11,446 nt of DNA from Bacillota bacterium (GCA_023415815.1 JAEZJL010000373.1:1-11446), one strand, 5' to 3'; positions 1-6,197 are shown, counted from the stretch's first letter. Numbers and translations are program-made. Notes: generated by a model from the letters alone, not told the origin.

Positions 1-2
1 CG

Positions 3-446
3 CTTATGGTATTGGAACTGAAAGACTTAAACGGCAACGGCGCTGAGAATTTTAAAATATGCCGCAGCCCTGACGAAAGCTGGATTTATGATGCGTGCAG
101 GATGAACGGGATAAACGATGCTCACAGGGATACAATGAAGAGAATGCTGCAGTGCATCGTCCACAAAAGTCTTTTCGTGTCAGTTCAGGCAGAAGGGAAA
201 ACGGCTGCATGCGGCATGGCTGTCATAGAAAACGGCCATATGGGACTGTTCGATATTGTAGTGGACAGCGGTATGAGGGGCAGGGGACTCGGCAGACAGC
301 TCATGAAGGAGCTTCTTTGCCTTGGAAGGTCCGAGGGCGCAACGAAAGCCTATCTTCAGGTGATGATAGGAAATCTTCCCGCAGTAAGGCTTTACGAAAG
401 CCTGGGGTTTGTCAGGGCTTACGAATACTGGTACAGAGCAAAATGA
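3..446 (+). CDS. GNAT-family N-acetyltransferase, 5'-truncated by window edge
   Basis: This is the acetyl-CoA-binding half of a GCN5-related N-acetyltransferase, which moves an acetyl group from acetyl-CoA to an amine; the substrate is unknown. Counting from the ATG at base 6, motif A is FDIVVDSGMRGRGLGRQLM (residues 82-100), with the R-G-x-G-x-G pyrophosphate loop. Motif B is NLPAVRLYESLGF (123-135), followed by a typical C-terminal YEYWYRAK. The frame is open to the left edge and no ribosome site can be seen before the ATG. Proteins I recall with this ending are about 240 residues with an extra N-terminal domain, so the gene probably starts upstream; that is from memory, not a search. The stop at 444-446 lies 11 bp from the end of the convergent VOC gene, with no terminator hairpin between them. 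Family call is firm, start unknown. Confidence 0.88.
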   Translation, partial: LMVLELKDLNGNGAENFKICRSPDESWIYDACRMNGINDAHRDTMKRMLQCIVHKSLFVSVQAEGKTAACGMAVIENGHMGLFDIVVDSGMRGRGLGRQLMKELLCLGRSEGATKAYLQVMIGNLPAVRLYESLGFVRAYEYWYRAK

Positions 447-457
447 CTTTGGAGGAG

Positions 458-853
458 CTACCCGATAGTGTGGTTCAGGCCCCATGTAATCCCCGTGTAG
501 TCTGTCACAACCGCATGGTAAGCTCCCCAGAAGGTTTTCTGCGGCGGGAAGGTCACCGAGCCCTTTTCGGCCAGAGCCGCAAAGATTTTATCGAGCTCTT
601 CGGCGCTGTCCAGATCAAGCAGAAGAGTTATGCTGCTTCCGCGGGTTCTGCCGCCGAAGCTGTCGTTCAGGTAAAGAATGCACTCGCCGTTGATATGGAG
701 CTCGGCGTGCATGATCTTTCCCTCGTGGCCTTTAAACATTTCAATCCCGTCGGCTTTCTTCAGGTTTTTTATTTCGCCGCCGAAGACCCTGCTGTAGAAC
801 TCCAGCACCTCCATGCAATTGTCGGCCGCTATTTCCGGTATTATTTTTTTCAT
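458..853 (-). CDS. VOC-superfamily PhnB-like (glyoxalase/bleomycin-resistance fold) protein
   Basis: A 131-residue single-domain vicinal-oxygen-chelate protein of the PhnB / 3-demethylubiquinone-methyltransferase-like type. Visible marks are the first beta-alpha-beta unit with MEVLEFYSRVFGGEI (14-28), the strand IMHAELHINGECILYLND (47-64), and the closing FWGAYHAVVTDYTGITWGLN (108-127), which matches the usual 'fWG..y..v.D..G..W' ending. H49 could be a metal ligand, but these proteins often lack full metal sites and their reaction is usually unknown. I chose the ATG at 853 over an in-frame GTG at 868: the GTG overlaps the sequence GTGGGAG, whose GGGAG (862-866) sits 8 nt before the ATG as a good ribosome site. 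It diverges from the HAD gene across a shared AT-rich region. Fold call is firm; function is not known. Confidence 0.88.
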   Translation of the reverse strand: MKKIIPEIAADNCMEVLEFYSRVFGGEIKNLKKADGIEMFKGHEGKIMHAELHINGECILYLNDSFGGRTRGSSITLLLDLDSAEELDKIFAALAEKGSVTFPPQKTFWGAYHAVVTDYTGITWGLNHTIG

Positions 854-923
854 AAGCAGATCTCCCACGAAATATTTTTTATTTGTATGCTTACCCTTAA
901 TTATTATTTTTACATAAAAATTA

Positions 924-952
924 TTGATTTAACCGGTTATTTGTAATAAAGT
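924..952 (+). promoter_or_regulatory. Candidate sigma-A promoter for the HAD gene
   Basis: TTGATT (924-929), 17 bp spacer, TAAAGT (947-952). Each box matches four of six consensus bases. The predicted transcript would start about 40 bp before the HAD ATG. The spacer contains the palindrome at 930-939, so a protein bound there would block the polymerase. The region is AT-rich, so chance matches are easy. Confidence 0.35.
930..939. promoter_or_regulatory. Palindromic operator candidate between divergent VOC and HAD genes
   Basis: TAACCGGTTA is a perfect 10-bp palindrome in an otherwise AT-rich spacer. A second, looser inverted pair lies just downstream: GGTT (956-959) and AACC (968-971), and TAAACCGG (966-973) partly repeats the first site. 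Two GC-centred sites between divergent genes suggest a dimeric repressor acting on one or both. No candidate repressor gene is adjacent in the window. Confidence 0.4.
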
Positions 953-1001
953 ATTGGTTAAAAAATAAACCGGGGATATCCGTGTTTGAGGGAGAAAATT
1001 A

Positions 1002-1610
1002 ATGACCAGGGATTTTGACTATCTGCTGTTCGACCTGGGCGGCGTGCTCATTGAGCTTGCGGGGGTGCCCAGAATACTGGAACTGATGGAATACAGGACG
1101 GATGAGGAAGGGCTCAATCAGAAATGGCTCTATTCCAAAACTATACGGGACTATGAGAGCGGAAGGATTTCGTCGAAGGAATTTGCGGAGGGAATGGTGG
1201 AGGAATTCGGCCTTGCGATAGATGCGGAAGGCTTTTTGAAGGAATACGAATATTTCCCCAAGGATTTTTACCCGGGCGCAAGGGAGCTCCTGACGGACCT
1301 TTCGAAGAAGTACAGGGTGGCCGTGCTCTCGAACACCAATGAGCTGCACTGGAACAGGTTCGGCAGGGAGGAATGCTTTGCAGGCTTCGCGGACCGGTGC
1401 TTTGTGTCCCATGTGACGGGCTTCATGAAGCCTGATGCGGAAGCCTTCCGGCATGTAATAGAGCAGCTGGGCTGCGAGCCCGGCAGGATACTGTTCTTTG
1501 ACGACAATCTCCCGAATGTCCGGGCGGCAATAAGCGCAGGCATGCAGGCCGAGCATGTCCGGGGCTTTGAAGGCCTCAGGCTCAGGCTCGGCGAGCTTGG
1601 AATAATTTAG
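1002..1610 (+). CDS. HAD-superfamily (subfamily IA-like) phosphatase
   Basis: A 202-residue haloacid-dehalogenase-fold hydrolase, most like the YihX-type phosphatases that act on small phosphorylated metabolites. Motif I is LLFDLGGVLIE with the nucleophile D11. Motif II is VLSNTN (108-113, with S110). Motif III is K143 in GFMKPDAEAFRHV. Motif IV is ILFFDDNLPNV with D167/D168, which with D11 would bind magnesium. Residues 16-100 form the helical cap. The residue two after the nucleophile is Gly (D-L-G), not the usual second Asp; YihX-like proteins share this, so activity is not ruled out. The ATG follows GAGGGAG (988-994) with a 7-nt gap. It converges on the nitroreductase gene with a 14-bp gap. 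Substrate unknown. Confidence 0.9.
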   Translation: MTRDFDYLLFDLGGVLIELAGVPRILELMEYRTDEEGLNQKWLYSKTIRDYESGRISSKEFAEGMVEEFGLAIDAEGFLKEYEYFPKDFYPGARELLTDLSKKYRVAVLSNTNELHWNRFGREECFAGFADRCFVSHVTGFMKPDAEAFRHVIEQLGCEPGRILFFDDNLPNVRAAISAGMQAEHVRGFEGLRLRLGELGII

Positions 1611-1624
1611 TCCGGCAGGAAGAA

Positions 1625-2500
1625 TCACGCGGCGCTCCGGAGTGATATCCAGGTGGTAATGTACTCATAATTTGGCGGCAATTCGGACAGGGGCTGCTTC
1701 AGAATTTCCCATTTACCGTTAAGCCCCGCCTCCCTTGCGGTACTCTCAAAATGGAACATTGCTATACCTATATCGATTTTCTGTATGTCATAGGGATACG
1801 CACGGCTGTAAAACGGAGTATGGCAGATGTAAAAGTGAAAATTGCCGTTGTCCGAAAGGATTCGCCAGGGCTGCTTGTTTGATGCCGAAGGCGCAAGCCG
1901 CAGCATCTCCAGCGGAAGCGAATACCCTCCGGCTTCAGCCTGAGAGAGCGCGCTTTTAAAGCCGTCTTTGAAGAAAAGCTTATCCCACTCCATTCGCTTC
2001 CGTGCGGTTTTATCCGGCTTCAGCAAAAAATCAATAACGCTTCTGCTGCTTCCCGGCTCGCCTACGGGCGATATGATAGGGAGGTATTCTTCCTGACCTA
2101 TATTGAGTGCTTTTGAGAAGCCGCCCTTATTGAATGTCCCGGCCAGCCAGCAGGTTCCGAGACCAAGGGAGGTAATATAAAGCACCATATCCTCAAGCAC
2201 GTAGCCGAGCTCCTCCATTGCATGCTCCTTCCTCTCGACGGCTGCTGCGATGAAGGTTTCCGCGCCTGCAATCATCCCGTACGTCCCTAGCTTCAGCCCT
2301 GTACTTTCCTTAGCTTGTGCGATGTCCAGCAGCTCAAGCCTCGTCCGCACATTGAAAGGACCGTTCAACCCGCCTGCGTGGGCGATAATCCTTTCCCTGT
2401 TTTCTTTAGCTAAAGGCTTGCCGGAATACGTCCGGACGGAGATCCTTTTTCTTATTATGTTTTCAACAGAGTCGCCGTACTGAGGCTTTATTTCATTCAT
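1625..2500 (-). CDS. Nitroreductase-family protein, TM1586 type
   Basis: A 291-residue FMN-dependent oxidoreductase of the TM1586-type nitroreductase group, in which two nitroreductase-like halves lie in one chain. The N-terminal half has the classic R-x-S-x-R start (R19, S21, R23 in KRISVRTYSG) and GLGTCWLAG at 113-121. The C-terminal half has APSASNKQPW (203-212), the usual FMN-site motif. Such enzymes use NAD(P)H or reduced cofactors to reduce nitro groups, quinones or flavins; the natural substrate is usually unknown. The ATG at 2500 has AAGG/GGCGG 7 nt upstream, and a good promoter lies a further 25-50 bp out. It is divergent from the response regulator gene, with only about 260 bp between the two starts. 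Family call is firm. Confidence 0.9.
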   Translation of the reverse strand: MNEIKPQYGDSVENIIRKRISVRTYSGKPLAKENRERIIAHAGGLNGPFNVRTRLELLDIAQAKESTGLKLGTYGMIAGAETFIAAAVERKEHAMEELGYVLEDMVLYITSLGLGTCWLAGTFNKGGFSKALNIGQEEYLPIISPVGEPGSSRSVIDFLLKPDKTARKRMEWDKLFFKDGFKSALSQAEAGGYSLPLEMLRLAPSASNKQPWRILSDNGNFHFYICHTPFYSRAYPYDIQKIDIGIAMFHFESTAREAGLNGKWEILKQPLSELPPNYEYITTWISLRSAA

Positions 2501-2522
2501 ACAAACACCGCCTTCCAGTAAT

Positions 2523-2551
2523 ATTCTACTATTTGGACGGCTATTTTACAA
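2523..2551 (-). promoter_or_regulatory. Sigma-A-type promoter for the nitroreductase gene
   Basis: On the minus strand: TTGTAA (2551-2546), exactly 17 bp, then TAGAAT (2528-2523). The -10 box matches five of six bases and the -35 box four of six. Transcription would begin near 2516, about 16 nt before the start codon, just enough for the ribosome site. The AAATAGTAGAAT around the -10 box recurs before the aldo/keto reductase gene. Confidence 0.55.
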
Positions 2552-2565
2552 TTGAGATCTTTATA

Positions 2566-2595
2566 TTGCCAGGCGTACGGCGAAAACTATATACT
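2566..2595 (+). promoter_or_regulatory. Sigma-A-type promoter for the response regulator/kinase operon
   Basis: TTGCCA (2566-2571), 18-bp spacer, TATACT (2590-2595); each box matches five of six consensus bases. A start near 2602 would give a leader of about 160 nt before the regulator ATG. The -35 box is 14 bp from that of the divergent nitroreductase promoter, so one bound protein could affect both. A weaker alternative start is TATGTA at 2717-2722, just after the tandem repeats. Confidence 0.5.
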
Positions 2596-2606
2596 ATGTA
2601 TGAAAA

Positions 2607-2681
2607 GACCGGCGGGACGCCGTCCGACGATCCGGGAAGGTACATATGCTGTTAGGCCGTATTCATCGCAGGGCGTCGGTC
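2607..2681 (+). promoter_or_regulatory. Structured leader RNA candidate
   Basis: GACCGGCG (2607-2614) can pair with CGTCGGTC (2674-2681) as an 8-bp closing stem with one G-U pair. Directly inside it, GGAC (2615-2618) pairs with GTCC (2622-2625), and CGAT (2628-2631) can pair with ATCG (2665-2668). An alternative pairs CCGACG (2624-2629) with CGTCGG (2674-2679). The GC-rich block starts a few bases after the predicted transcription start. I could not match it to a riboswitch family I know. The pairings are seen by eye; no folding energy was computed. Confidence 0.35.
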
Positions 2682-2723
2682 ATTATTCATAAATTCTTAA
2701 GAAATTCATCAGCCTGTATGTAA
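2646..2723 (+). CDS. Possible 25-residue leader peptide
   Basis: ATG at 2646 is preceded by GGGAAGG (2634-2640) with a 5-nt gap and runs for 25 codons to TAA at 2721-2723, 38 nt before the regulator start. The peptide is basic (MLLGRIHRRASVIIHKF at its start) and resembles nothing I recognise. The 3' arm of the predicted closing stem (2674-2681) lies inside it, so translating ribosomes would prevent that stem from forming. An ORF this short can easily be chance; only the ribosome site and placement support it. Confidence 0.25.
   Translation: MLLGRIHRRASVIIHKFLRNSSACM
2686..2707 (+). promoter_or_regulatory. Tandem 11-bp direct repeat, candidate OmpR-family regulator site
   Basis: TTCATAAATTC (2686-2696) is followed without a gap by TTAAGAAATTC (2697-2707); nine of eleven bases agree. 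Head-to-tail repeats on an 11-bp period are the classic binding layout for an OmpR/PhoB-family dimer, and such a regulator is encoded 55 bp downstream. The simplest reading is autoregulation. The repeats lie downstream of the predicted main promoter, so they would repress it, or activate the weaker -10 box TATGTA at 2717-2722. Confidence 0.45.
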
Positions 2724-2761
2724 GTTTTTGCTGATATCATAAGCTGCAGGAGGTAAATTAA

Positions 2762-3460
2762 ATGTACAACATTCTGGTTTGCGACGACGACAGGGATATC
2801 GTGAACGCCCTGGAAATCTATCTCAGGCAGGAGGGCTACGGCGTGCTCAAGGCGCATGACGGCTATGAAACGCTCAGGCTTGCGGACTCGGAGGAAATCC
2901 ATCTCATCATACTCGATATCATGATGCCGGGGATAGACGGGCTTATAACCACGGTCAGGCTCAGGGAAAGGCAAAACATACCCATAATACTCCTGTCGGC
3001 AAAGTCTGAAGATACGGACAAGATAGCGGGCCTGAATTTCGGGGCGGACGATTATGTCACTAAGCCCTTCAGCCCGCTCGAGCTGCTTGCCAGGGTGAAA
3101 TCACAGCTCAGAAGGTACACAAGGCTCGGAAGCATGGAACAGAAAACGGGCATCCAGAAAACGGGCGGGCTGACGCTGGACGATGAACTGAAGGAGATAA
3201 GGGTCGATAGTGAGATCATAAGGCTCACTCCTATCGAATACCGTATCGTCAAGCTGCTTATGGACAATCTCGGCAAGGTCTTTTCCATAGAAGAAATATA
3301 CGAAAGGGTCTGGAACGAGCCCTCCTTTTCGGTGGAAAATACGGTCGCGGTGCATGTGCGGCGGATACGCGAGAAGCTTGAAATCAATCCTAAGGAGCCA
3401 AAATATTTGAAGGTGGTGTGGGGAATTGGTTATAAAATCGAAAAATATCCTGTATTCTAA
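2762..3460 (+). CDS. OmpR/PhoB-family (VanR-like) response regulator
   Basis: A 232-residue DNA-binding response regulator. The receiver domain (1-120) has the acidic pocket D8-D9-D10, phospho-acceptor D52 in IILDIMMPG, switch residue S79 in IILLSAK, and K101 in DDYVTKPF. The winged-helix domain (about 134-230) starts at IRLTPIEYRIVKLL, has the recognition helix around VENTVAVHVRRIREKLE, and ends in the hairpin VVWGIGYKIEK. All phosphorylation residues are present. The ATG has a near-perfect AGGAGGT (2748-2754) 7 nt upstream. The kinase gene overlaps its end by 35 bp, so the two are translated as a coupled pair. The adjacent kinase is its expected phospho-donor. Targets beyond its own promoter are unknown. 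Confidence 0.96.
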   Translation: MYNILVCDDDRDIVNALEIYLRQEGYGVLKAHDGYETLRLADSEEIHLIILDIMMPGIDGLITTVRLRERQNIPIILLSAKSEDTDKIAGLNFGADDYVTKPFSPLELLARVKSQLRRYTRLGSMEQKTGIQKTGGLTLDDELKEIRVDSEIIRLTPIEYRIVKLLMDNLGKVFSIEEIYERVWNEPSFSVENTVAVHVRRIREKLEINPKEPKYLKVVWGIGYKIEKYPVF

Positions 3461-5423
3461 ATTAATTAAGGCGGCGGCCGTGTTTCTGCTGTGGGTTTCC
3501 TTTGCAGGACTGTGCATTTCCGCGGCATATTTTATCGATTATCCGAGCGAATTCAATTCAAAGGATTACCGTACGACAAGCAGCTTTCTTGTTGAATTCA
3601 GAGAATATACAAGATATGCGGTAGATACTGCCGAAAGCTTGAAAAACGGGACAGGAGCGATTATCGGCAGCAGGGACGCGGAGAATGACCGGCAGGCTTT
3701 TTATGACAACCGGCTGACTGAGGTCAAGAACTTTGCGTATATAGCTATCGACAGGAGCACGGGCGCTTTTGTGACAAATATGGAGATAGGAACGGCAGGT
3801 GATGTGGAAGGAGGGATAAAAACGCTTCGGAAGCAGCCCTTTAACATCGTTATTTCCGGTAACAGTACGGAACTTTCATATCTCTCGGGATTGCAGTATC
3901 TCAATGATTTTGAAGCAGGCTTCACGGATACGTCCATACAATTTTATGCCGCGGCGATGGAGCCCTTTAAGAAAGGCGATGCGTTTTACGAATCTTTGAT
4001 TACATACACAAACCTTCGGGGACGCATGCCTACTTTCATTGCGGTATTGTCGCTTTCGCTGCTGGTTGGCCTTTCATGCTTCATATACCTTATTATAGTT
4101 GCCGGGAGGAGGGAGAGGAACGGGAAAATCAGGCTCTGGTTCGTAGATAGCATCTATACGGATATACAGACGGCGCTTGTATTTTTTGCGGCTTATGTTT
4201 CCTTATATGTCGGCGTAAGCCTGGGCAATCCGCCGGATTTTTACATGAGGGTGCTGTACTATTTCATAATTCTTTCCGTTGATATGTTTATAGGCCTGAC
4301 TTACATCCTAAGCATAACCAGGCATATCAAAAACAGGTCCGTTTTGAGGCACACCCTGGTATATTCCGGCAGTATGGCTTTGATGAACTTTGTAAGAAAG
4401 TGCGTCAATGCAAAAACCTTTAAAATCTCGATGATACTGCTCCTGTTTGCCTACGGCTTCATAAACAGTATTCTTTTCGCTATACTCGTGGGACGCAGCA
4501 GATCTGTGGCATTTTTTATCTTTGCGATATGGGCGGCTTTTAATCTTGCCGCGGTCTATGCCCTGCTAAGGTCGCTTGTATCGCTTTCGGACATAATGAA
4601 ATGGGTGCAGGGAATATCTACGGGCAACCATACGGATTCACCTGATATAAAACGCCTTTCACCCGTTTTTTCCGGCTTCGCCGGGGATATACTGAACCTC
4701 CAGTCGGGGCTCAGAAATGCAGTCTCGGAAGCGGTAAAGGGCGAGAGGCTGAAGACAGAGCTGATAACCAACGTGTCCCATGATTTGAAGACGCCCCTGA
4801 CCTCTATAATAAGCTATGTCGACCTATTGAAAAAAGAGGAGACGGAAAATGAAAACATCCGGCAGTACACAGCGATACTGGAGGAGAAGTCGAGCCGGCT
4901 GAAGCAGCTCATAGACGACCTGCTGGAAGCGTCCAAAGCAGCCAGCGGGAATCTGGCGGTCAGCTACGAGAGCATCGACCTCTATTCGCTCATACTCCAG
5001 GCAACGGCAGAATTCAGTGAAAAAGCGGCAGCCGCGGGACTGGAGCTGCGGATCAGGACGCTCGAAAGTCCGCTGCATATCATCGCCGACGGAAAGCTGA
5101 TGTGGCGCATCATGGAGAACCTTCTGTCGAATGTATTAAAGTATTCAATGAAGGACTCCAGGGTCTATATTGAGGTCGAAAGCTCGGGACAATACGGCAC
5201 GGTTACAATAAAAAACATATCGGGCCAGCCGCTGGATATACCGGCGGACCAGCTGACGGAGCGCTTTGTCAGGGGAGACCGGTCGCGTTCGGAGGAAGGG
5301 TCCGGGCTGGGGCTGGCTATAGCAAAGGGCCTTGCGGAGCTCCAGGGCGGAAGGCTGGACATAGTCATCGACGGAGACCTTTTCAAAGCATGCGTCTCCG
5401 TACCGCTTGAAAATCATATATAA
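3426..5423 (+). CDS. Six-TM sensor histidine kinase paired with the upstream regulator
   Basis: A 665-residue membrane kinase that should autophosphorylate and pass phosphate to the upstream regulator. TM1 is about 17-37, then an outer region of about 165 residues, then TM segments near 203-226, 247-267, 276-297, 333-355 and 359-384. The H-box is NVSHDLKTPLTSIISY with H452. The N-box is ENLLSNVLKYS with N565 and N569. The F-box is ERFVRGDRSR and the G2 box GSGLGLAIAKGLAELQGG. The usual G1 box (D-x-G-x-G) is replaced by KNISGQPLDI. The start is uncertain: TTG at 3426, with GGTGG (3412-3416) 9 nt before it, keeps a basic segment ahead of TM1. GTG at 3480, with AAGGCGG just before it, is an alternative but would remove that segment. 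The signal sensed is unknown; no familiar sensor domain is visible. Confidence 0.94.
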   Translation: MVIKSKNILYSKLIKAAAVFLLWVSFAGLCISAAYFIDYPSEFNSKDYRTTSSFLVEFREYTRYAVDTAESLKNGTGAIIGSRDAENDRQAFYDNRLTEVKNFAYIAIDRSTGAFVTNMEIGTAGDVEGGIKTLRKQPFNIVISGNSTELSYLSGLQYLNDFEAGFTDTSIQFYAAAMEPFKKGDAFYESLITYTNLRGRMPTFIAVLSLSLLVGLSCFIYLIIVAGRRERNGKIRLWFVDSIYTDIQTALVFFAAYVSLYVGVSLGNPPDFYMRVLYYFIILSVDMFIGLTYILSITRHIKNRSVLRHTLVYSGSMALMNFVRKCVNAKTFKISMILLLFAYGFINSILFAILVGRSRSVAFFIFAIWAAFNLAAVYALLRSLVSLSDIMKWVQGISTGNHTDSPDIKRLSPVFSGFAGDILNLQSGLRNAVSEAVKGERLKTELITNVSHDLKTPLTSIISYVDLLKKEETENENIRQYTAILEEKSSRLKQLIDDLLEASKAASGNLAVSYESIDLYSLILQATAEFSEKAAAAGLELRIRTLESPLHIIADGKLMWRIMENLLSNVLKYSMKDSRVYIEVESSGQYGTVTIKNISGQPLDIPADQLTERFVRGDRSRSEEGSGLGLAIAKGLAELQGGRLDIVIDGDLFKACVSVPLENHI

Positions 5424-5447
5424 TCGGACAAAAGCATAAAGGAATTG

Positions 5448-5492
5448 ACCTCCGTAATGCCGAATAATACTAACGGCTTATGGAGGTTTTTT
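5448..5492 (+). terminator. Intrinsic terminator of the kinase operon, overlapping the next gene's ribosome site
   Basis: ACCTCCGTAA (5448-5457) pairs with TTATGGAGGT (5478-5487), ten pairs with one G-U. After a single bulged T, GCCG (5459-5462) pairs with CGGC (5474-5477). The loop is 11 nt (5463-5473), and six Ts (5487-5492) follow. This is a textbook rho-independent terminator, 24 nt after the kinase stop. The GGAGG at 5482-5486 in its 3' arm is also the only good ribosome site for the metallopeptidase ATG at 5493, and the T-run forms the spacer. Confidence 0.8.
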
Positions 5493-6182
5493 ATGCGCAG
5501 ACCGAGTTCAGGACCCGTCATAGACAATATAATCCGCTCAGGACGCAAATCCGTCGCGCTTGTTGTAACAGCCGAAGGGAAGCTGATTGTCAGAGCGCCC
5601 TACCGGACTTCCCTCAGTTATATAGAAGATCTGGTAAGAAGAAAGCAGCGTTGGATTAACGAAAAACAGGAAGCTGCAAGGCATAGAAATGAAGAGCACA
5701 AGGAAAAGTCCGCGGCTACGGGAGAGGCATTCCTTTATCTGGGCGAGCCATACGTCATCGAGCTCAGGCCGGGCAGGACGTCCGTCGAGGCGCGGCAGGG
5801 AAGGCTGCTGCTTCAGGTGAATGACGCCGCAGACGCCGGGCTTGTGCTTGAAGCCTGGTACAGGAAGCAGGCGGGCCGGGTGCTGGCTGACAGGGTATCG
5901 CATTACTCCGCTATGACCGGCCTCTGGCCGAAATCAATTGGCGTAACCGGGGCGAGAAGGCGATGGGGCTCCTGCGGGCCGAAAAACACCCTCAATTTCG
6001 CATGGAGGCTTGTCATGGCCCCTCTTGAAGTCATCGATTATGTGGTGGTGCATGAGCTCGCGCATATCGAGGTCAAAAACCATTCCTCCGCCTTCTGGGC
6101 AAAGGTGGCTTCCATACTGCCCGAATATAAAAAATACAGGGCCTGGCTTGTGAAAAACCAGAAATTGATGGAATTATTTTAA
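5493..6182 (+). CDS. YgjP-type (SprT-like) zinc metallopeptidase domain protein
   Basis: A 229-residue protein of the YgjP/DUF45 group, often annotated as M48-family metallopeptidase. The N-terminal half (about 18-60) has the typical 'S..L.V...G.L.VRAP......I..LV..K..WI' pattern. Next come RRWGSCGPKNTLNFAWRL (156-173) and the zinc motif VVHELAHIEVKNHSSAFW (185-202), with H187 and H191, catalytic E188 and probable third ligand H197. No signal peptide, so cytoplasmic. The substrate is unknown; links to restriction or DNA repair in some relatives are not shown here. I chose ATG 5493 because GGAGG (5482-5486) lies 6 nt upstream. In-frame ATG 5457 and TTG 5445 would add 12-16 unconserved-looking residues encoded by the terminator. 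Expression may depend on read-through or a local promoter. Confidence 0.88.
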   Translation: MRRPSSGPVIDNIIRSGRKSVALVVTAEGKLIVRAPYRTSLSYIEDLVRRKQRWINEKQEAARHRNEEHKEKSAATGEAFLYLGEPYVIELRPGRTSVEARQGRLLLQVNDAADAGLVLEAWYRKQAGRVLADRVSHYSAMTGLWPKSIGVTGARRRWGSCGPKNTLNFAWRLVMAPLEVIDYVVVHELAHIEVKNHSSAFWAKVASILPEYKKYRAWLVKNQKLMELF

Positions 6183-6185
6183 TAA

Positions 6186-6197
6186 AAATAGTAGAAT
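6186..6197 (+). promoter_or_regulatory. Candidate -10 region before the aldo/keto reductase gene
   Basis: TAGAAT (6192-6197) matches five of six -10 bases and sits inside AAATAGTAGAAT, identical over 12 bp to the nitroreductase promoter on the other strand. The -35 box is poor: TGGAAT (6169-6174) at 17 bp. A transcript would start near 6204, leaving a 28-nt leader with AGGAGGT at 6217-6223. Confidence 0.35.

Noticed and set aside
95..946. A 283-codon open frame on the plus strand across the GNAT and VOC genes
   Set aside because: It is out of frame with the conserved GNAT sequence and antisense to the VOC gene, and its translation has no recognisable motif.
1580..1600. Small hairpin GCTC-GGC-GAGC near the end of the HAD gene as a terminator
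   Set aside because: The stem is only four to six pairs, lies inside the coding sequence and has no T-run on either strand.
2607..2681. A known riboswitch or T-box in the regulator leader
   Set aside because: I compared it by eye with remembered cores (SAM, glycine, guanidine, ZTP, cyclic-di-GMP, cobalamin, lysine, T-box GGUGGNACC) and found no match, so no family name is given.
5445..5492. Metallopeptidase starts at TTG 5445 or ATG 5457
   Set aside because: Neither has a properly spaced ribosome site, and the extra residues would be encoded by the terminator hairpin; ATG 5493 has GGAGG 6 nt before it.
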